Source of the DNA: Peptoclostridium sp965368085
Lineage (GTDB): Bacteria; Bacillota; Clostridia; Peptostreptococcales; Peptostreptococcaceae
Direction: 5' to 3'
NCBI GenBank assembly: GCA_965368085.1
Contig: CBDULP010000002.1
Location: forward strand, 1 to 64,000
Length of the DNA stretch: 64,000 bases
The notes below the pieces were generated by a model. The model ran no database searches, was not told where the DNA came from, and was given only the letters and a program-made list of their open reading frames with translations. Positions 15,234-23,210 of the stretch are shown here, piece after piece; positions within the stretch are counted from its first letter, which is position 1, and each line of letters begins with the position of its first letter. Position numbers and translations under genes: made by a program.

Positions 15234-16672
15234 TAACTAAAAAGGATATGAAGAGAGTTTCAACTTTTCTTTGGAAGGTGGACAAAAGCTACAGGGACGA
15301 TATGAATGTTCCCGCCATGATATTTGCAACTGAAAACATGCTTGCGGATGTACTTAAGGACAGGTCCATAGAGCAGCTCATAAATGTCTCGACTCTTCCT
15401 GGAATACAAAAGGCGGCAATAGTTATGCCTGATGTCCATGAAGGATATGGGTTTCCCATAGGAGGAGTTGCTGCAACGCTTTGGCCAAGCGGTGCGATAT
15501 CTCCGGGGGGGATAGGGTATGACATAAACTGCGGGGTGAGGCTTTTAAAGGCCGACTGCGAATTTTCGAAGATAAGAAAGCATGTGGAGCTTTTGGGGGC
15601 TGCCATATATTCGAATGTCCCATCGGGAGTGGGAAAATCTGGAGACATAGTGCTTTCGAGCAAAAAGCTCGACAAAGTGCTAAAGCACGGCTCTAAGTGG
15701 ATGATTGAAAACGGATATGGATATGAAGAGGACATAGAAAGGACAGAATCGTCGGGCTGCCTTGAAAATGCAGATCCTGACGCCGTGTTTGAAAAGGCCA
15801 AAAAGAGAGGGCACGACCAACTTGGAACCATGGGAGCTGGAAACCATTTTGTAGAAATTGACATGGTGGATGAAATATTTGACGATGAGACTGCAAATGT
15901 ATACGGTCTTTTCAAGGGCCAGGCGGTTGTGCTCATACATACCGGTTCGAGGGGTCTTGGGCACCAGGTTGCGACAGACTATATAAAGATAATGATGTCG
16001 AGCATGAAAAAATACGGGATAGAGGTTCCGGACAGAGAGCTTGCATGTGCGCCTTTTGATTCGCAGGAGGGTCAGCAGTATTTCAATGCAATGGCTGCGG
16101 CAGCCAATTTTGCGTGGGCAAACAGGCAGGCCATAACACACAAGGTTAGGCAGGCGTGGGAGAGTGTCCTTGGAACGGATAGAAGGCTTTCAATGCTGTA
16201 CGACGTCGCTCACAATATAGCCAAGGTAGAAGAACATGAAATAGAGGGCCAGAGAAGGAAGGTAATTGTGCACAGAAAAGGTGCAACAAGGGCTTTCGGG
16301 CCTGGGCACCCCGACATTACAAGCAAGTACAGAGAAGTGGGTCAGCCCGTTATAATACCTGGAAGTATGGGGACGGCTTCGTATGTGCTTGCCGGAACAA
16401 ATGTCAGCATGGAGATGTCTTTCGGGTCATCATGCCACGGTGCGGGAAGGCAGATGTCGAGAAGCGAGGCAAAGAGAAGAAGGCAGGGAAGCGACGTTTT
16501 GATGGAACTTGAAAGCATGGGAATACATGTGCAAAGCGGCTCTTTAAGGGGGCTTGCGGAAGAGGCTCCTACAGCCTACAAGGATGTTGACGATGTGGTG
16601 AATGTAGTGGATATGGCGGGAATAGCAAAAAAAGTTGCGAGGCTAAAACCCATGATGGTCATAAAGGGATAG
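15230..16672 (+). CDS. rtcB: RtcB RNA ligase
   Basis: RtcB joins RNA 2',3'-cyclic phosphate (or 3'-phosphate) ends to 5'-OH ends using GTP and Mn2+. The 480-aa protein has all core motifs: PDVHEGYGFPIGGVAA, YDINCGVR with the metal Cys near 101, GTMGAGNHFVEID, VLIHTGSRGLGHQV, VHRKGATRAFGPG and SCHGAGR with the GMP-accepting His at about 403. In bacteria RtcB acts in repair of cleaved tRNA, rRNA or mRNA rather than in splicing. It is coupled to archease upstream, and recX follows after 8 bp; the three probably form one transcript. No RtcR-type regulator is present. Confidence 0.95.
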   Translation: MITKKDMKRVSTFLWKVDKSYRDDMNVPAMIFATENMLADVLKDRSIEQLINVSTLPGIQKAAIVMPDVHEGYGFPIGGVAATLWPSGAISPGGIGYDINCGVRLLKADCEFSKIRKHVELLGAAIYSNVPSGVGKSGDIVLSSKKLDKVLKHGSKWMIENGYGYEEDIERTESSGCLENADPDAVFEKAKKRGHDQLGTMGAGNHFVEIDMVDEIFDDETANVYGLFKGQAVVLIHTGSRGLGHQVATDYIKIMMSSMKKYGIEVPDRELACAPFDSQEGQQYFNAMAAAANFAWANRQAITHKVRQAWESVLGTDRRLSMLYDVAHNIAKVEEHEIEGQRRKVIVHRKGATRAFGPGHPDITSKYREVGQPVIIPGSMGTASYVLAGTNVSMEMSFGSSCHGAGRQMSRSEAKRRRQGSDVLMELESMGIHVQSGSLRGLAEEAPTAYKDVDDVVNVVDMAGIAKKVARLKPMMVIKG

Positions 16673-16680
16673 GGGAACAG

Positions 16681-17316
16681 ATGAATAAAATCACTAAGAT
16701 AGAATTTCAAAAAAAGAACCAGGGAAGATATTCGATATATATCGATGGAGAATTTGCATTTGGAGTGCATGAGGACGTCCTTGTCCAGCATTCGCTGAGA
16801 AAGGGGATGGAGCTTGACGATGAGCAGATAGAACTGATATGCGAGAGTGAAAAATATAAAAAAGCATATATGTACGGTATAAATCTGCTCTCATACAAGA
16901 TGAGAACCGAAAAAGAGCTTTCAGACAAAATGAGGGAAAAGGAGCATTCAGAAGAAGCGATAGAGGATGCCATTTCTAAACTCCGCCAAAAGGGATATGT
17001 GGACGATGGGAAATATGCGCTCATGTATGCAAATGAAAAGATGAATAAAAAAGCCTCTGGAAGAAAGCTTGTATCACACAAGCTCAGGCAAAAGGGGATA
17101 GATTCAGAAATTGTAAGCCTGGCTATAGAAGAGGTTTCAAGCGAAGACAAGGAATATGAACAGGCGCTTGATGCAGCTGCTAAAAAGATGAAAACAACAT
17201 ACAGAAATGATGACAAAAATGCCGTATACAGAAAGCTGGGGGGCTATCTTTCGAGAAGGGGTTATCCATACAGTATAGTGAGCAGGGTTTTAAGGGAAGT
17301 TTTGAAAAATCAATAA
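16681..17316 (+). CDS. recX: RecX family regulatory protein
   Basis: RecX modulates RecA filaments. The 211-aa protein shows an N-terminal extension typical of Firmicute forms (KIEFQKKNQGRYSIYIDGEF) and three-helix repeats: LLSYKMRTEKELSDKMREKE, AISKLRQKGYVDDGKYALMY, and KLVSHKLRQKGIDSEIV, ending with GGYLSRRGYPYSIVSRVLREVL. The arrangement downstream of rtcB is unusual, as recX more often lies by recA; grouping an RNA-repair pair with a recombination regulator may reflect a shared damage response (inference). Ribosome site GGGGAA. Confidence 0.88.
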   Translation: MNKITKIEFQKKNQGRYSIYIDGEFAFGVHEDVLVQHSLRKGMELDDEQIELICESEKYKKAYMYGINLLSYKMRTEKELSDKMREKEHSEEAIEDAISKLRQKGYVDDGKYALMYANEKMNKKASGRKLVSHKLRQKGIDSEIVSLAIEEVSSEDKEYEQALDAAAKKMKTTYRNDDKNAVYRKLGGYLSRRGYPYSIVSRVLREVLKNQ

Positions 17317-17351
17317 AACCACTAAAAATACTTGAAAGGGCCTGATGATTG

Positions 17352-18461
17352 ATGAAAAAAAATCTATTTATATTCATATTAAGCGCAATACTTATATTCG
17401 GACTCTCTGGATGTGACAATACTTCGAATAAGGACGTAGGCAATGATGCAAAAGTTGAAAATTCAACAGATCAGAATGAAAATGGAAACACTTCTTCTGA
17501 AGTAAAGCCAGGTAACGAGGTGGCTGAGAATTCAGACAAAAATGTTGCATTACAAGAAGAGGCTGGCGAGCAGGAGATTGTAAAGAGCAGATATACAGGC
17601 CTTGCTATAAGCACTGAAGCATCTGAAAGTCCAGCGTACATGGTGATAGTTGAAAATCTAAGGTCTGCAAGGCCCCAGTCAGGGCTATCAAAAGCGGATG
17701 TAGTGTTTGAAACCCTTGCAGAAGCTGGGATAACAAGGTATATAGCACTCTTCCAGTCAGAAAAAGCAGACAGCATAGGGCCTGTAAGAAGTACAAGACC
17801 GTACATACAGGAGATTGCGGCAGCGTTTGATATTCCGTTTGCGCACTGTGGTGGAAGCACGCAGGCACTTTCAGAGGTGAAAAAATATTCTTTGATGAAC
17901 ATAAACGAGATGGGAAGAGGCTCTTATTTTTATAGGTCAAAAAACAGAAGGGCTCCCCACAATCTGTATACTAGCAGCAGCAGAATGGAAAAGGCAGTCG
18001 CAAATCTCGGATATAGTTATGATGAAGACTTCACACTGGGATTTGAAGACGGGCTGACAGGCTACGAGGAGCTTGAAAATGCACAGGAGATAAAAGTGGT
18101 TCCAAGCAAGTACACAAATTCAAGCTTTAAGTATTCCAACGGCATGTATCAAAGGTACCAGGAAGGCAAAAAGGATATAGATATGGCTACATCAAGCCAG
18201 ATAGGAGTTCAAAATGTAGTTGTTCAGCTTACGGATATAGCAAATCTCAATGACAAGGAGGGCCATGTGGATGTAAAACTTGACGGCTCCGGCGTGGCAT
18301 ATGTATTCAGGGACGGCAAAATTATAAATGCAAAGTGGTCAAAAGACGCATTCAGGACACAGACAAAGCTTTATGATGAATCAGGGAATGAAATAAAGCT
18401 CAAAAGTGGAAAGACATGGTGGTATATAGTAGGGAAAAATTCCTCTGTCGAGTGGGAGTAA
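17352..18461 (+). CDS. DUF3048 (YerB-like) lipoprotein
   Basis: The protein is a predicted lipoprotein: MKKNLFIFILSAILIFGLSGC places the lipobox Cys near residue 21. A linker rich in Asn, Glu and Ser follows (about 25-75). The DUF3048 domain begins near 90 (VIVENLRSARPQSGLSKADVVFETL) and includes ITRYIALFQSE, IGPVRSTRPY and KNRRAPHNLYTSS. YerB-type proteins are exported and of unknown biochemical role. The C-terminal half (KTWWYIVGK) matches the second conserved lobe. ATG 17352 is used; a TTG one codon upstream is slightly better spaced to AAAGGG, so the start is uncertain by one codon. Confidence 0.85.
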   Translation: MKKNLFIFILSAILIFGLSGCDNTSNKDVGNDAKVENSTDQNENGNTSSEVKPGNEVAENSDKNVALQEEAGEQEIVKSRYTGLAISTEASESPAYMVIVENLRSARPQSGLSKADVVFETLAEAGITRYIALFQSEKADSIGPVRSTRPYIQEIAAAFDIPFAHCGGSTQALSEVKKYSLMNINEMGRGSYFYRSKNRRAPHNLYTSSSRMEKAVANLGYSYDEDFTLGFEDGLTGYEELENAQEIKVVPSKYTNSSFKYSNGMYQRYQEGKKDIDMATSSQIGVQNVVVQLTDIANLNDKEGHVDVKLDGSGVAYVFRDGKIINAKWSKDAFRTQTKLYDESGNEIKLKSGKTWWYIVGKNSSVEWE

Positions 18462-18532
18462 GCGTATAGAATATATTTGTGCATGCTGTTGGGCTAAGGT
18501 TTTATATGTAGTTGAATTTAAAACAAAAATAT

Positions 18533-18562
18533 GAAGGGGAAGACTTATAAGTCTTCCCCTTC
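18533..18562 (-). terminator. Terminator overlapping lapA stop
   Basis: GAAGGGGAAGACTTA is followed directly by its perfect inverted copy TAAGTCTTCCCCTTC, a 30-base palindrome. On the minus strand the stem contains the last codons and stop of the lapA-like gene and is followed by CATATTTTTG. Confidence 0.7.
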
Positions 18563-18943
18563 AACGGTTTCAGTACTTTTATTATTTTTTGCAATACTTA
18601 CAGGTGCTTGCTGTGAAGCTTTTTCGTGTTCAATTTGGAACTTCAGTTTTTCTATTTCTATTTCCTGGTTCTTAAGGGCCGCTTCAAGATCTTGCTTGTT
18701 CTTTTCAAGGCCTGCAATCTTGTTTTTGTTTTCCCTTGATTTCATTCCATACTTTACTTTGCTGAAAAGGCTTATGAAGAATGTTACAAGTGCACCGAAT
18801 GTAGCTGAAATCAGTATTACAACAGACTGTGAAAGTTGGTACTCTTTCCACAAGAATTTTATTGAGACGATTTCTGAATTCATAACAGCAAACACGGCTA
18901 CAAATATCGCAAACAGCAGAGAAAAAATAAATCCAAATTGCAT
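18545..18943 (-). CDS. LapA family (DUF1049) membrane protein
   Basis: The 132-aa protein has two N-terminal membrane helices (MQFGFIFSLLFAIFVAVFAV and VVILISATFGALVTFFISLF) separated by a short NSEIVSIKFLWKEYQLSQS loop, the LapA layout. A charged coiled-coil follows (about 65-110, KNKIAGLEKNKQDLEAALK) with a polar tail. LapA proteins are linked to lipopolysaccharide or envelope assembly in Gram-negatives; in Firmicutes the role is unclear. The start at 18943 follows GGAGGTGAT; the longer upstream frame lacks such a site. Convergent with the DUF3048 gene. Confidence 0.8.
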   Translation of the reverse strand: MQFGFIFSLLFAIFVAVFAVMNSEIVSIKFLWKEYQLSQSVVILISATFGALVTFFISLFSKVKYGMKSRENKNKIAGLEKNKQDLEAALKNQEIEIEKLKFQIEHEKASQQAPVSIAKNNKSTETVEGEDL

Positions 18944-19207
18944 TGTATCACCTCCAGTGATTAAAAAATATGTATTTAGATTATAATTATACCCTTCATA
19001 GGAGGATAAATGCAAATTAAAGACAGGGTACGTACTATTAGAGGATATGAATATAAATGTTTTATTGACACAGACATGTATATGTTATTAAAATGAAGTA
19101 GACAGAAGACATGGTTTAATGCGTTAAAGAGAAAAATATTACACTGGGATGTATGCCTTGTTTTTTCTGGAGAGAATTTTACTATAGACGAAAAGGAGGC
19201 ATTTGGT

Positions 19208-20701
19208 TTGGAAAAAAGAGATCAGTGGAATTCTAGGGTTGGATTTATAATGGGAACTGTCGGAGCGGCTATAGGGCTTGGAAACCTTTGGAGATTTCCA
19301 TTTCAGGCCTATTCGAATGGTGGCGGGGCTTTTTTGATACCTTATTTCTTTGCCCTTATGACAGCTGGAATACCACTTATGATAATGGAACTTGGATTTG
19401 GGAGCAGGATGAGATCTGCAGCGCCTGCTGCATTTGGAAAACTTGGAAAGAGGTTTGAATTCATAGGCTGGTGGCAGGTTATGATTCCGATCGTGGTAAT
19501 GTGTTTTTATTGCAACATAATATCTTGGAGTCTTAACTATCTGTTCCTTTCATTCAACATGGGATGGACTAGCAATCCGGGAGAATTTTTCATAGGGGAA
19601 TTTCTTGAGCTTTCTGATTCCCCGTGGAACATTGGCAAGGTAAGGATGAACATACTATTGCCTCTTGTGTTTGTATGGCTTGCAAACTATTTTATTGTAA
19701 GAAGGGGTATATCGAAGGGCATTGAAAAAGCATGCAAGATAATAATGCCTGTGCTTGCGGCGCTCATGTTTGTCATGGTACTAAGAGGAGTTACGCTTCC
19801 AGGTGCAAGGTATGGGCTCAACTGGTTCTTGGAGCCTGATTTTACAAAGATAATGAACCCTAAGGTTTGGATATCGGCATACAGCCAGGTGTTCTTCTCC
19901 ACAACTCTTGCGGTTGGGGTTATGATAGCATATTCGAGCTACCTTCCTGAAAAATCAGACATAGTGAACAACGCCCACATAACCGTGTTTTCAAATGCGG
20001 GATTTGACTTTATAGCGGGAATATGCGTATTTTCTGTGCTTGGATACTATTCGTTCTCTATGAACATACCTTTCGAGGAGGTGATGCAAAATGGAGCTGG
20101 ACTTGCATTTGTGGCATTTCCAATGGCGATAAACGAGCTTCCAATGCATGATGTTTTCAAGGTGGCATTCGGAGTAGTGTTTTTCTTTGCGCTTGTGATA
20201 GCGGGAATATCTTCAAGTGTTTCAATGCTTGAATCATTTGCATCGGCAATACTGGACAAGTACGATATAAAAAGGGAAAAGCTTATTGGAATAATAGCCA
20301 TTTGCGGATTTTTGGGGAGTATGGTATTTGTCACGCAGGCAGGACTTTATATACTCGATATAGTTGACCATTTTGTGGCCAACTACGGCATAGCTATTCT
20401 GGGTTTTATTGAAGCAGTGCTGCTTGGATACGCATATGATGCTCACAAAATGAAAGAAGAGGTAAATGAGTATTCGGACATACGAGTGAGTGCTTGGTGG
20501 TTGATGTGTATAAAATATATAACGCCTATAGCGCTTGGATATATAATAATAAGGAACTTAATAGATGAATTCAAAGAGCCGTATGCAGGCTATCCGGTTA
20601 GCGCACTTGCTGCATTTGGGGTGAGCGTGGCTGTGGGGATGATAATAGCGGCGATTTTGATAAGCAAAAGCAAGGGCAAAAAACAGTCTTTGGAAAAATA
20701 G
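19208..20701 (+). CDS. NSS family sodium-dependent amino-acid transporter
   Basis: The 497-aa membrane protein is a neurotransmitter:sodium symporter. The first helix reads IMGTVGAAIGLGNLWRFPFQ with the sodium/substrate-site glycines, followed by GGGAFLIPYFFALMTAGIP and the 11-12 helix pattern of bacterial members. The small partner encoded 25 bp downstream marks it as a MetP-like two-component NSS transporter; characterised MetPS imports methionine and alanine. It starts with TTG after AAAAGGAGG. A possible -35 TTGACA is at 19065. Proximity to the methionine/threonine cluster fits methionine import, but substrate is inferred. Confidence 0.9.
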   Translation: MEKRDQWNSRVGFIMGTVGAAIGLGNLWRFPFQAYSNGGGAFLIPYFFALMTAGIPLMIMELGFGSRMRSAAPAAFGKLGKRFEFIGWWQVMIPIVVMCFYCNIISWSLNYLFLSFNMGWTSNPGEFFIGEFLELSDSPWNIGKVRMNILLPLVFVWLANYFIVRRGISKGIEKACKIIMPVLAALMFVMVLRGVTLPGARYGLNWFLEPDFTKIMNPKVWISAYSQVFFSTTLAVGVMIAYSSYLPEKSDIVNNAHITVFSNAGFDFIAGICVFSVLGYYSFSMNIPFEEVMQNGAGLAFVAFPMAINELPMHDVFKVAFGVVFFFALVIAGISSSVSMLESFASAILDKYDIKREKLIGIIAICGFLGSMVFVTQAGLYILDIVDHFVANYGIAILGFIEAVLLGYAYDAHKMKEEVNEYSDIRVSAWWLMCIKYITPIALGYIIIRNLIDEFKEPYAGYPVSALAAFGVSVAVGMIIAAILISKSKGKKQSLEK

Positions 20702-20726
20702 GCAACGACCATAAGGAGGGATTGTT

Positions 20727-20834
20727 TTGAGGGATTCACTTTCTCTTGGAGCTATGGCTATGCTTATATTTGGAATAGCCATACTATACGGGAATCTTGC
20801 AAGGTATGTTTATATAGCTATAAAAAAGAAATAG
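20727..20834 (+). CDS. metS: MetS-type NSS transporter small subunit, 35 aa
   Basis: Translation from TTG at 20727, eight bases after AAGGAGG, gives a 35-residue protein with one membrane helix (LGAMAMLIFGIAILYGNLA) ending in a Lys-rich tail. Size, single helix and position directly after an NSS symporter match the MetS small subunits, which are needed for transport activity in the corynebacterial MetPS system. It is too short for most gene callers. I am confident it is real; the exact role here is inferred from the family. Confidence 0.82.
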   Translation: MRDSLSLGAMAMLIFGIAILYGNLARYVYIAIKKK

Positions 20835-20845
20835 TTGCATTTAAA

Positions 20846-21043
20846 GGCATATGATGTATAAACCCGCCGGACGTCTTGCGCTTTGAAGTCGCCGAAGGCT
20901 TATTCCACCTGCTGTCCGGGAACCTTTTGAAACTCGATATGCTCAAACAAGTCAAAGGTTCTAAACGGCCATCAGGCGGCGTTTCGCCGGGCAACTTTTG
21001 CAAAGCTCCAGAAAGCCGGGCTAGTTCATACAATGCACATGCC
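20846..21043. repeat. Dispersed intergenic repeat with terminal inverted repeats (full copy)
   Basis: The ~198-bp element begins GGCATATGATGTATAAAC and ends with GTTCATACAATGCACATGCC, which is its imperfect inverted copy. The interior is GC-rich compared with flanks (CCGCCGGACGTCTTGCG; GGCGGCGTTTCGCCGG) and holds nested complementary stretches. It contains no convincing gene. Shorter relatives lie at 38752-38836 and 2856-2907. The form resembles a non-autonomous miniature transposable element or a palindromic intergenic repeat. Confidence 0.7.
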
Positions 21044-21105
21044 ATTTTCCGTGGTTTAATATTAAATCTGAATTTATATAAGTATTAAAAGACATGGAAT
21101 ACACT

Positions 21106-21145
21106 AAAAAGCTCGTTCTGATTTTGAGATCAGCACAAGCTTTTT
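21106..21145. terminator. Terminator between metS and thrC
   Basis: AAAAAGCT..GT.CTGAT pairs with ATCAG.AC.AGCTTTTT with a few internal mismatches, between convergent genes. Confidence 0.75.
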
Positions 21146-21194
21146 AGTTGAATTAAACCATATTATTGAATTGGAAAATATAATGTATTAACTT

Positions 21195-22676
21195 TTATTT
21201 CACTCCAAGAAAGTCAGAAAGCACGTTTTCCATGTATTCCTTGCCACATGTAGTCTTGTGAACTATTTCCTTTTGCTCTATTCCGTCAAGGCCGTATGGA
21301 ACTTTTACTTTGCTCTCTTTTGAAAGCTCGTACATGAGCTGGAACTCGTCTTTGCCAGCTTCCATTCCAATGGCAGTTGAAACGCTCTTTGTAAACTTGA
21401 ACGGGCTGGCAGTGGATGCTATCACTGTGTAAGTGTCATCGCCAGTGTTTTTCTTGTAGTCCTCATAAACCTTGTATGCAACCGCAGTGTGAGTGTCCAT
21501 AAGATAGCCGCAGTTTTCATATGCGTACTTTATTGTTTCAAGCGTCTGCTCTTCACTGGTAAATCCGCCGTAGAAAAGAGAAAGCTTGTCTTTTATGTCT
21601 TGTCCTACAGAGTACGATCCTTTGATTGAAAGCTTTTCCATAAAATCTTTGACTTCAGCTGAGTTTCCGCCACTCAGGTGGTATAGAAGTCTTTCGAGAT
21701 TGCTCGATACTAGTATGTCCATTGAAGGGGAGTTTGTCCTTACAAGCGCTCTTTTTCTGTCGTAAACGCCAGTGCTTATGAAGTCGAAAAGTACGTTGTT
21801 TTCATTTGACGCACATATAAGCTTGTTCACAGGTATTCCCATGTTCATGGCATAATATCCTGCAAGTATGTTTCCAAAGTTTCCTGTTGGGACTACAAAA
21901 TTGACTTTTTCTCCGTCTTTTACTGTTCCTTCGGAAAGAAGTTTTAAATATGAATAAACATAGTATACTATTTGAGGAACAAGCCTTCCTATGTTTATTG
22001 AGTTTGCAGATGAGAGCATGAATCCGCTTTCAGAAAGTTTTTCCTTAAGGTCATTGTCTGCAAATATGTTCTTTACACCTGTCTGGGCGTCGTCGAAGTT
22101 TCCGTCTATTCCGATTACGCATGTGTTTGACTCGGGCTGTGTAACCATCTGCATCTTTTGTATTGCGCTGACTCCGTCATTCGGGAAGAACACTACTATT
22201 TTAGTTCCCTCAACGCCTGCAAAACCGGCAAGAGCAGCTTTTCCAGTGTCGCCTGAAGTGGCTGCAAGTATTACTATGTCCTTGTCTATGGAAGATTTCT
22301 TGGCAGAGCTAGTAAGAAGATAAGGAAGAAGCGAAAGCGCCATGTCCTTAAATGCCGCAGTAGGGCCGTGATATAATTCTAAAAAGCTGACTCCGCAGCT
22401 TTCCACGAGTTCAACCTTGTCTTTTGAATCGAACTTGTCGTCATATGCTGACTCTATGCATTCCTTCAGGTTGTCTATTTCGGGAAAAAACTTTTGTATT
22501 ATATAAAATGCGAGTTCAGTGTATTTCATTTTCGCAAGCTTTTCGAATGGAAGGTCTATTTTGGGGATGTCGCTTGGAACAAAAAGCCCTCCGTCGTCTG
22601 CCAGACCCTTTACTATGGCCTGGGCACAGCTCATATCTGATTGTCCGCCCCTTGTGCTTTTGTAGTATATACTCAT
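21195..22676 (-). CDS. thrC: Threonine synthase
   Basis: This 493-aa PLP enzyme converts O-phosphohomoserine to threonine. Seen: the N-terminal YKSTRGGQSDMSCAQAIVKG block, DDGGLFVP, the PLP lysine in HGPTAAFKDMALSLLP (about 106-121), AATSGDTGKAA, the phosphate-binding VPTGNFGNILAGYYA, and TSSAS-like ASTASPFKF near the C-terminus. It belongs to the longer fungal/enterobacterial-type class. Start at 22676 follows GAGGTGG; an upstream in-frame ATG five codons earlier lies over that site. It is divergent from the SAM-controlled metY operon. No thrB kinase lies in the window. Confidence 0.93.
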   Translation of the reverse strand: MSIYYKSTRGGQSDMSCAQAIVKGLADDGGLFVPSDIPKIDLPFEKLAKMKYTELAFYIIQKFFPEIDNLKECIESAYDDKFDSKDKVELVESCGVSFLELYHGPTAAFKDMALSLLPYLLTSSAKKSSIDKDIVILAATSGDTGKAALAGFAGVEGTKIVVFFPNDGVSAIQKMQMVTQPESNTCVIGIDGNFDDAQTGVKNIFADNDLKEKLSESGFMLSSANSINIGRLVPQIVYYVYSYLKLLSEGTVKDGEKVNFVVPTGNFGNILAGYYAMNMGIPVNKLICASNENNVLFDFISTGVYDRKRALVRTNSPSMDILVSSNLERLLYHLSGGNSAEVKDFMEKLSIKGSYSVGQDIKDKLSLFYGGFTSEEQTLETIKYAYENCGYLMDTHTAVAYKVYEDYKKNTGDDTYTVIASTASPFKFTKSVSTAIGMEAGKDEFQLMYELSKESKVKVPYGLDGIEQKEIVHKTTCGKEYMENVLSDFLGVK

Positions 22677-22898
22677 CTCAATCCACCTCATCTAATTTTT
22701 GTATCAAGTATGTATCATGGATACTTTTTGTTGAATTATATGATATAACGATTTAATACTGGATACAAGTGTTTTTTGCAAAGAAACAAATATGGTCGTG
22801 AAAATCCTCAAAAAGCTGGTCGGTTCAAAAAGCATAGGAGTAGCATGTATTTGAAAACGTTTTTTGAGAAAAATTATTAAGCAAAGCTAAAAAAATTA

Positions 22899-22927
22899 TT
22901 GACATTAAAAAGTAAAGTCATTATACT
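22899..22927 (+). promoter_or_regulatory. Promoter of S-box metY-metA transcript
   Basis: TTGACA at 22899-22904 and TATACT at 22922-22927 have the ideal 17-bp spacing just upstream of the SAM riboswitch. Confidence 0.85.
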
Positions 22928-22960
22928 ATGATACAAATATAAAAATAAATATTAAGACCA

Positions 22961-23072
22961 ACTCTTATCAAGAGCGGCGGAGGGACAGGCCCTGTGAAGC
23001 CCGGCAACAGCCAGCACCATGCTGGAAATGTGCTAATTCCTGCAGTAGCGAGGACTACTGAAAGATGAGATG
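22961..23072 (+). promoter_or_regulatory. SAM-I (S-box) riboswitch aptamer
   Basis: The aptamer core is clear: CTCTTATCAAGAGCGGCGGA, GGGACAGGCCCTGTGAAGCC, CGGCAACAGCCAGCACC, ATGCTGGAAATGTGCTAATTC and the closing ACTGAAAGATGAGAT. It binds S-adenosylmethionine and favours the downstream terminator, shutting off metY-metA when SAM is plentiful. Confidence 0.95.
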
Positions 23073-23124
23073 ATGGTATTTTTGTACACAGCTACATTTA
23101 TTTAAGTGTAAGAAGAGAGTGTAT

Positions 23125-23166
23125 AAAGACCATTTCTATCTTTTGGTAGGGTGGTCTTTTTTTATT
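23125..23166 (+). terminator. Riboswitch-controlled terminator
   Basis: AAAGACCA..TCTATC pairs with GGTAG..TGGTCTTT and is followed by a run of T. This is the expression platform of the S-box leader. Confidence 0.9.
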
Positions 23167-23210
23167 ATCAAAATAACTAAAACAAAAATAAAAAACAGGG
23201 GGAAAATAAA

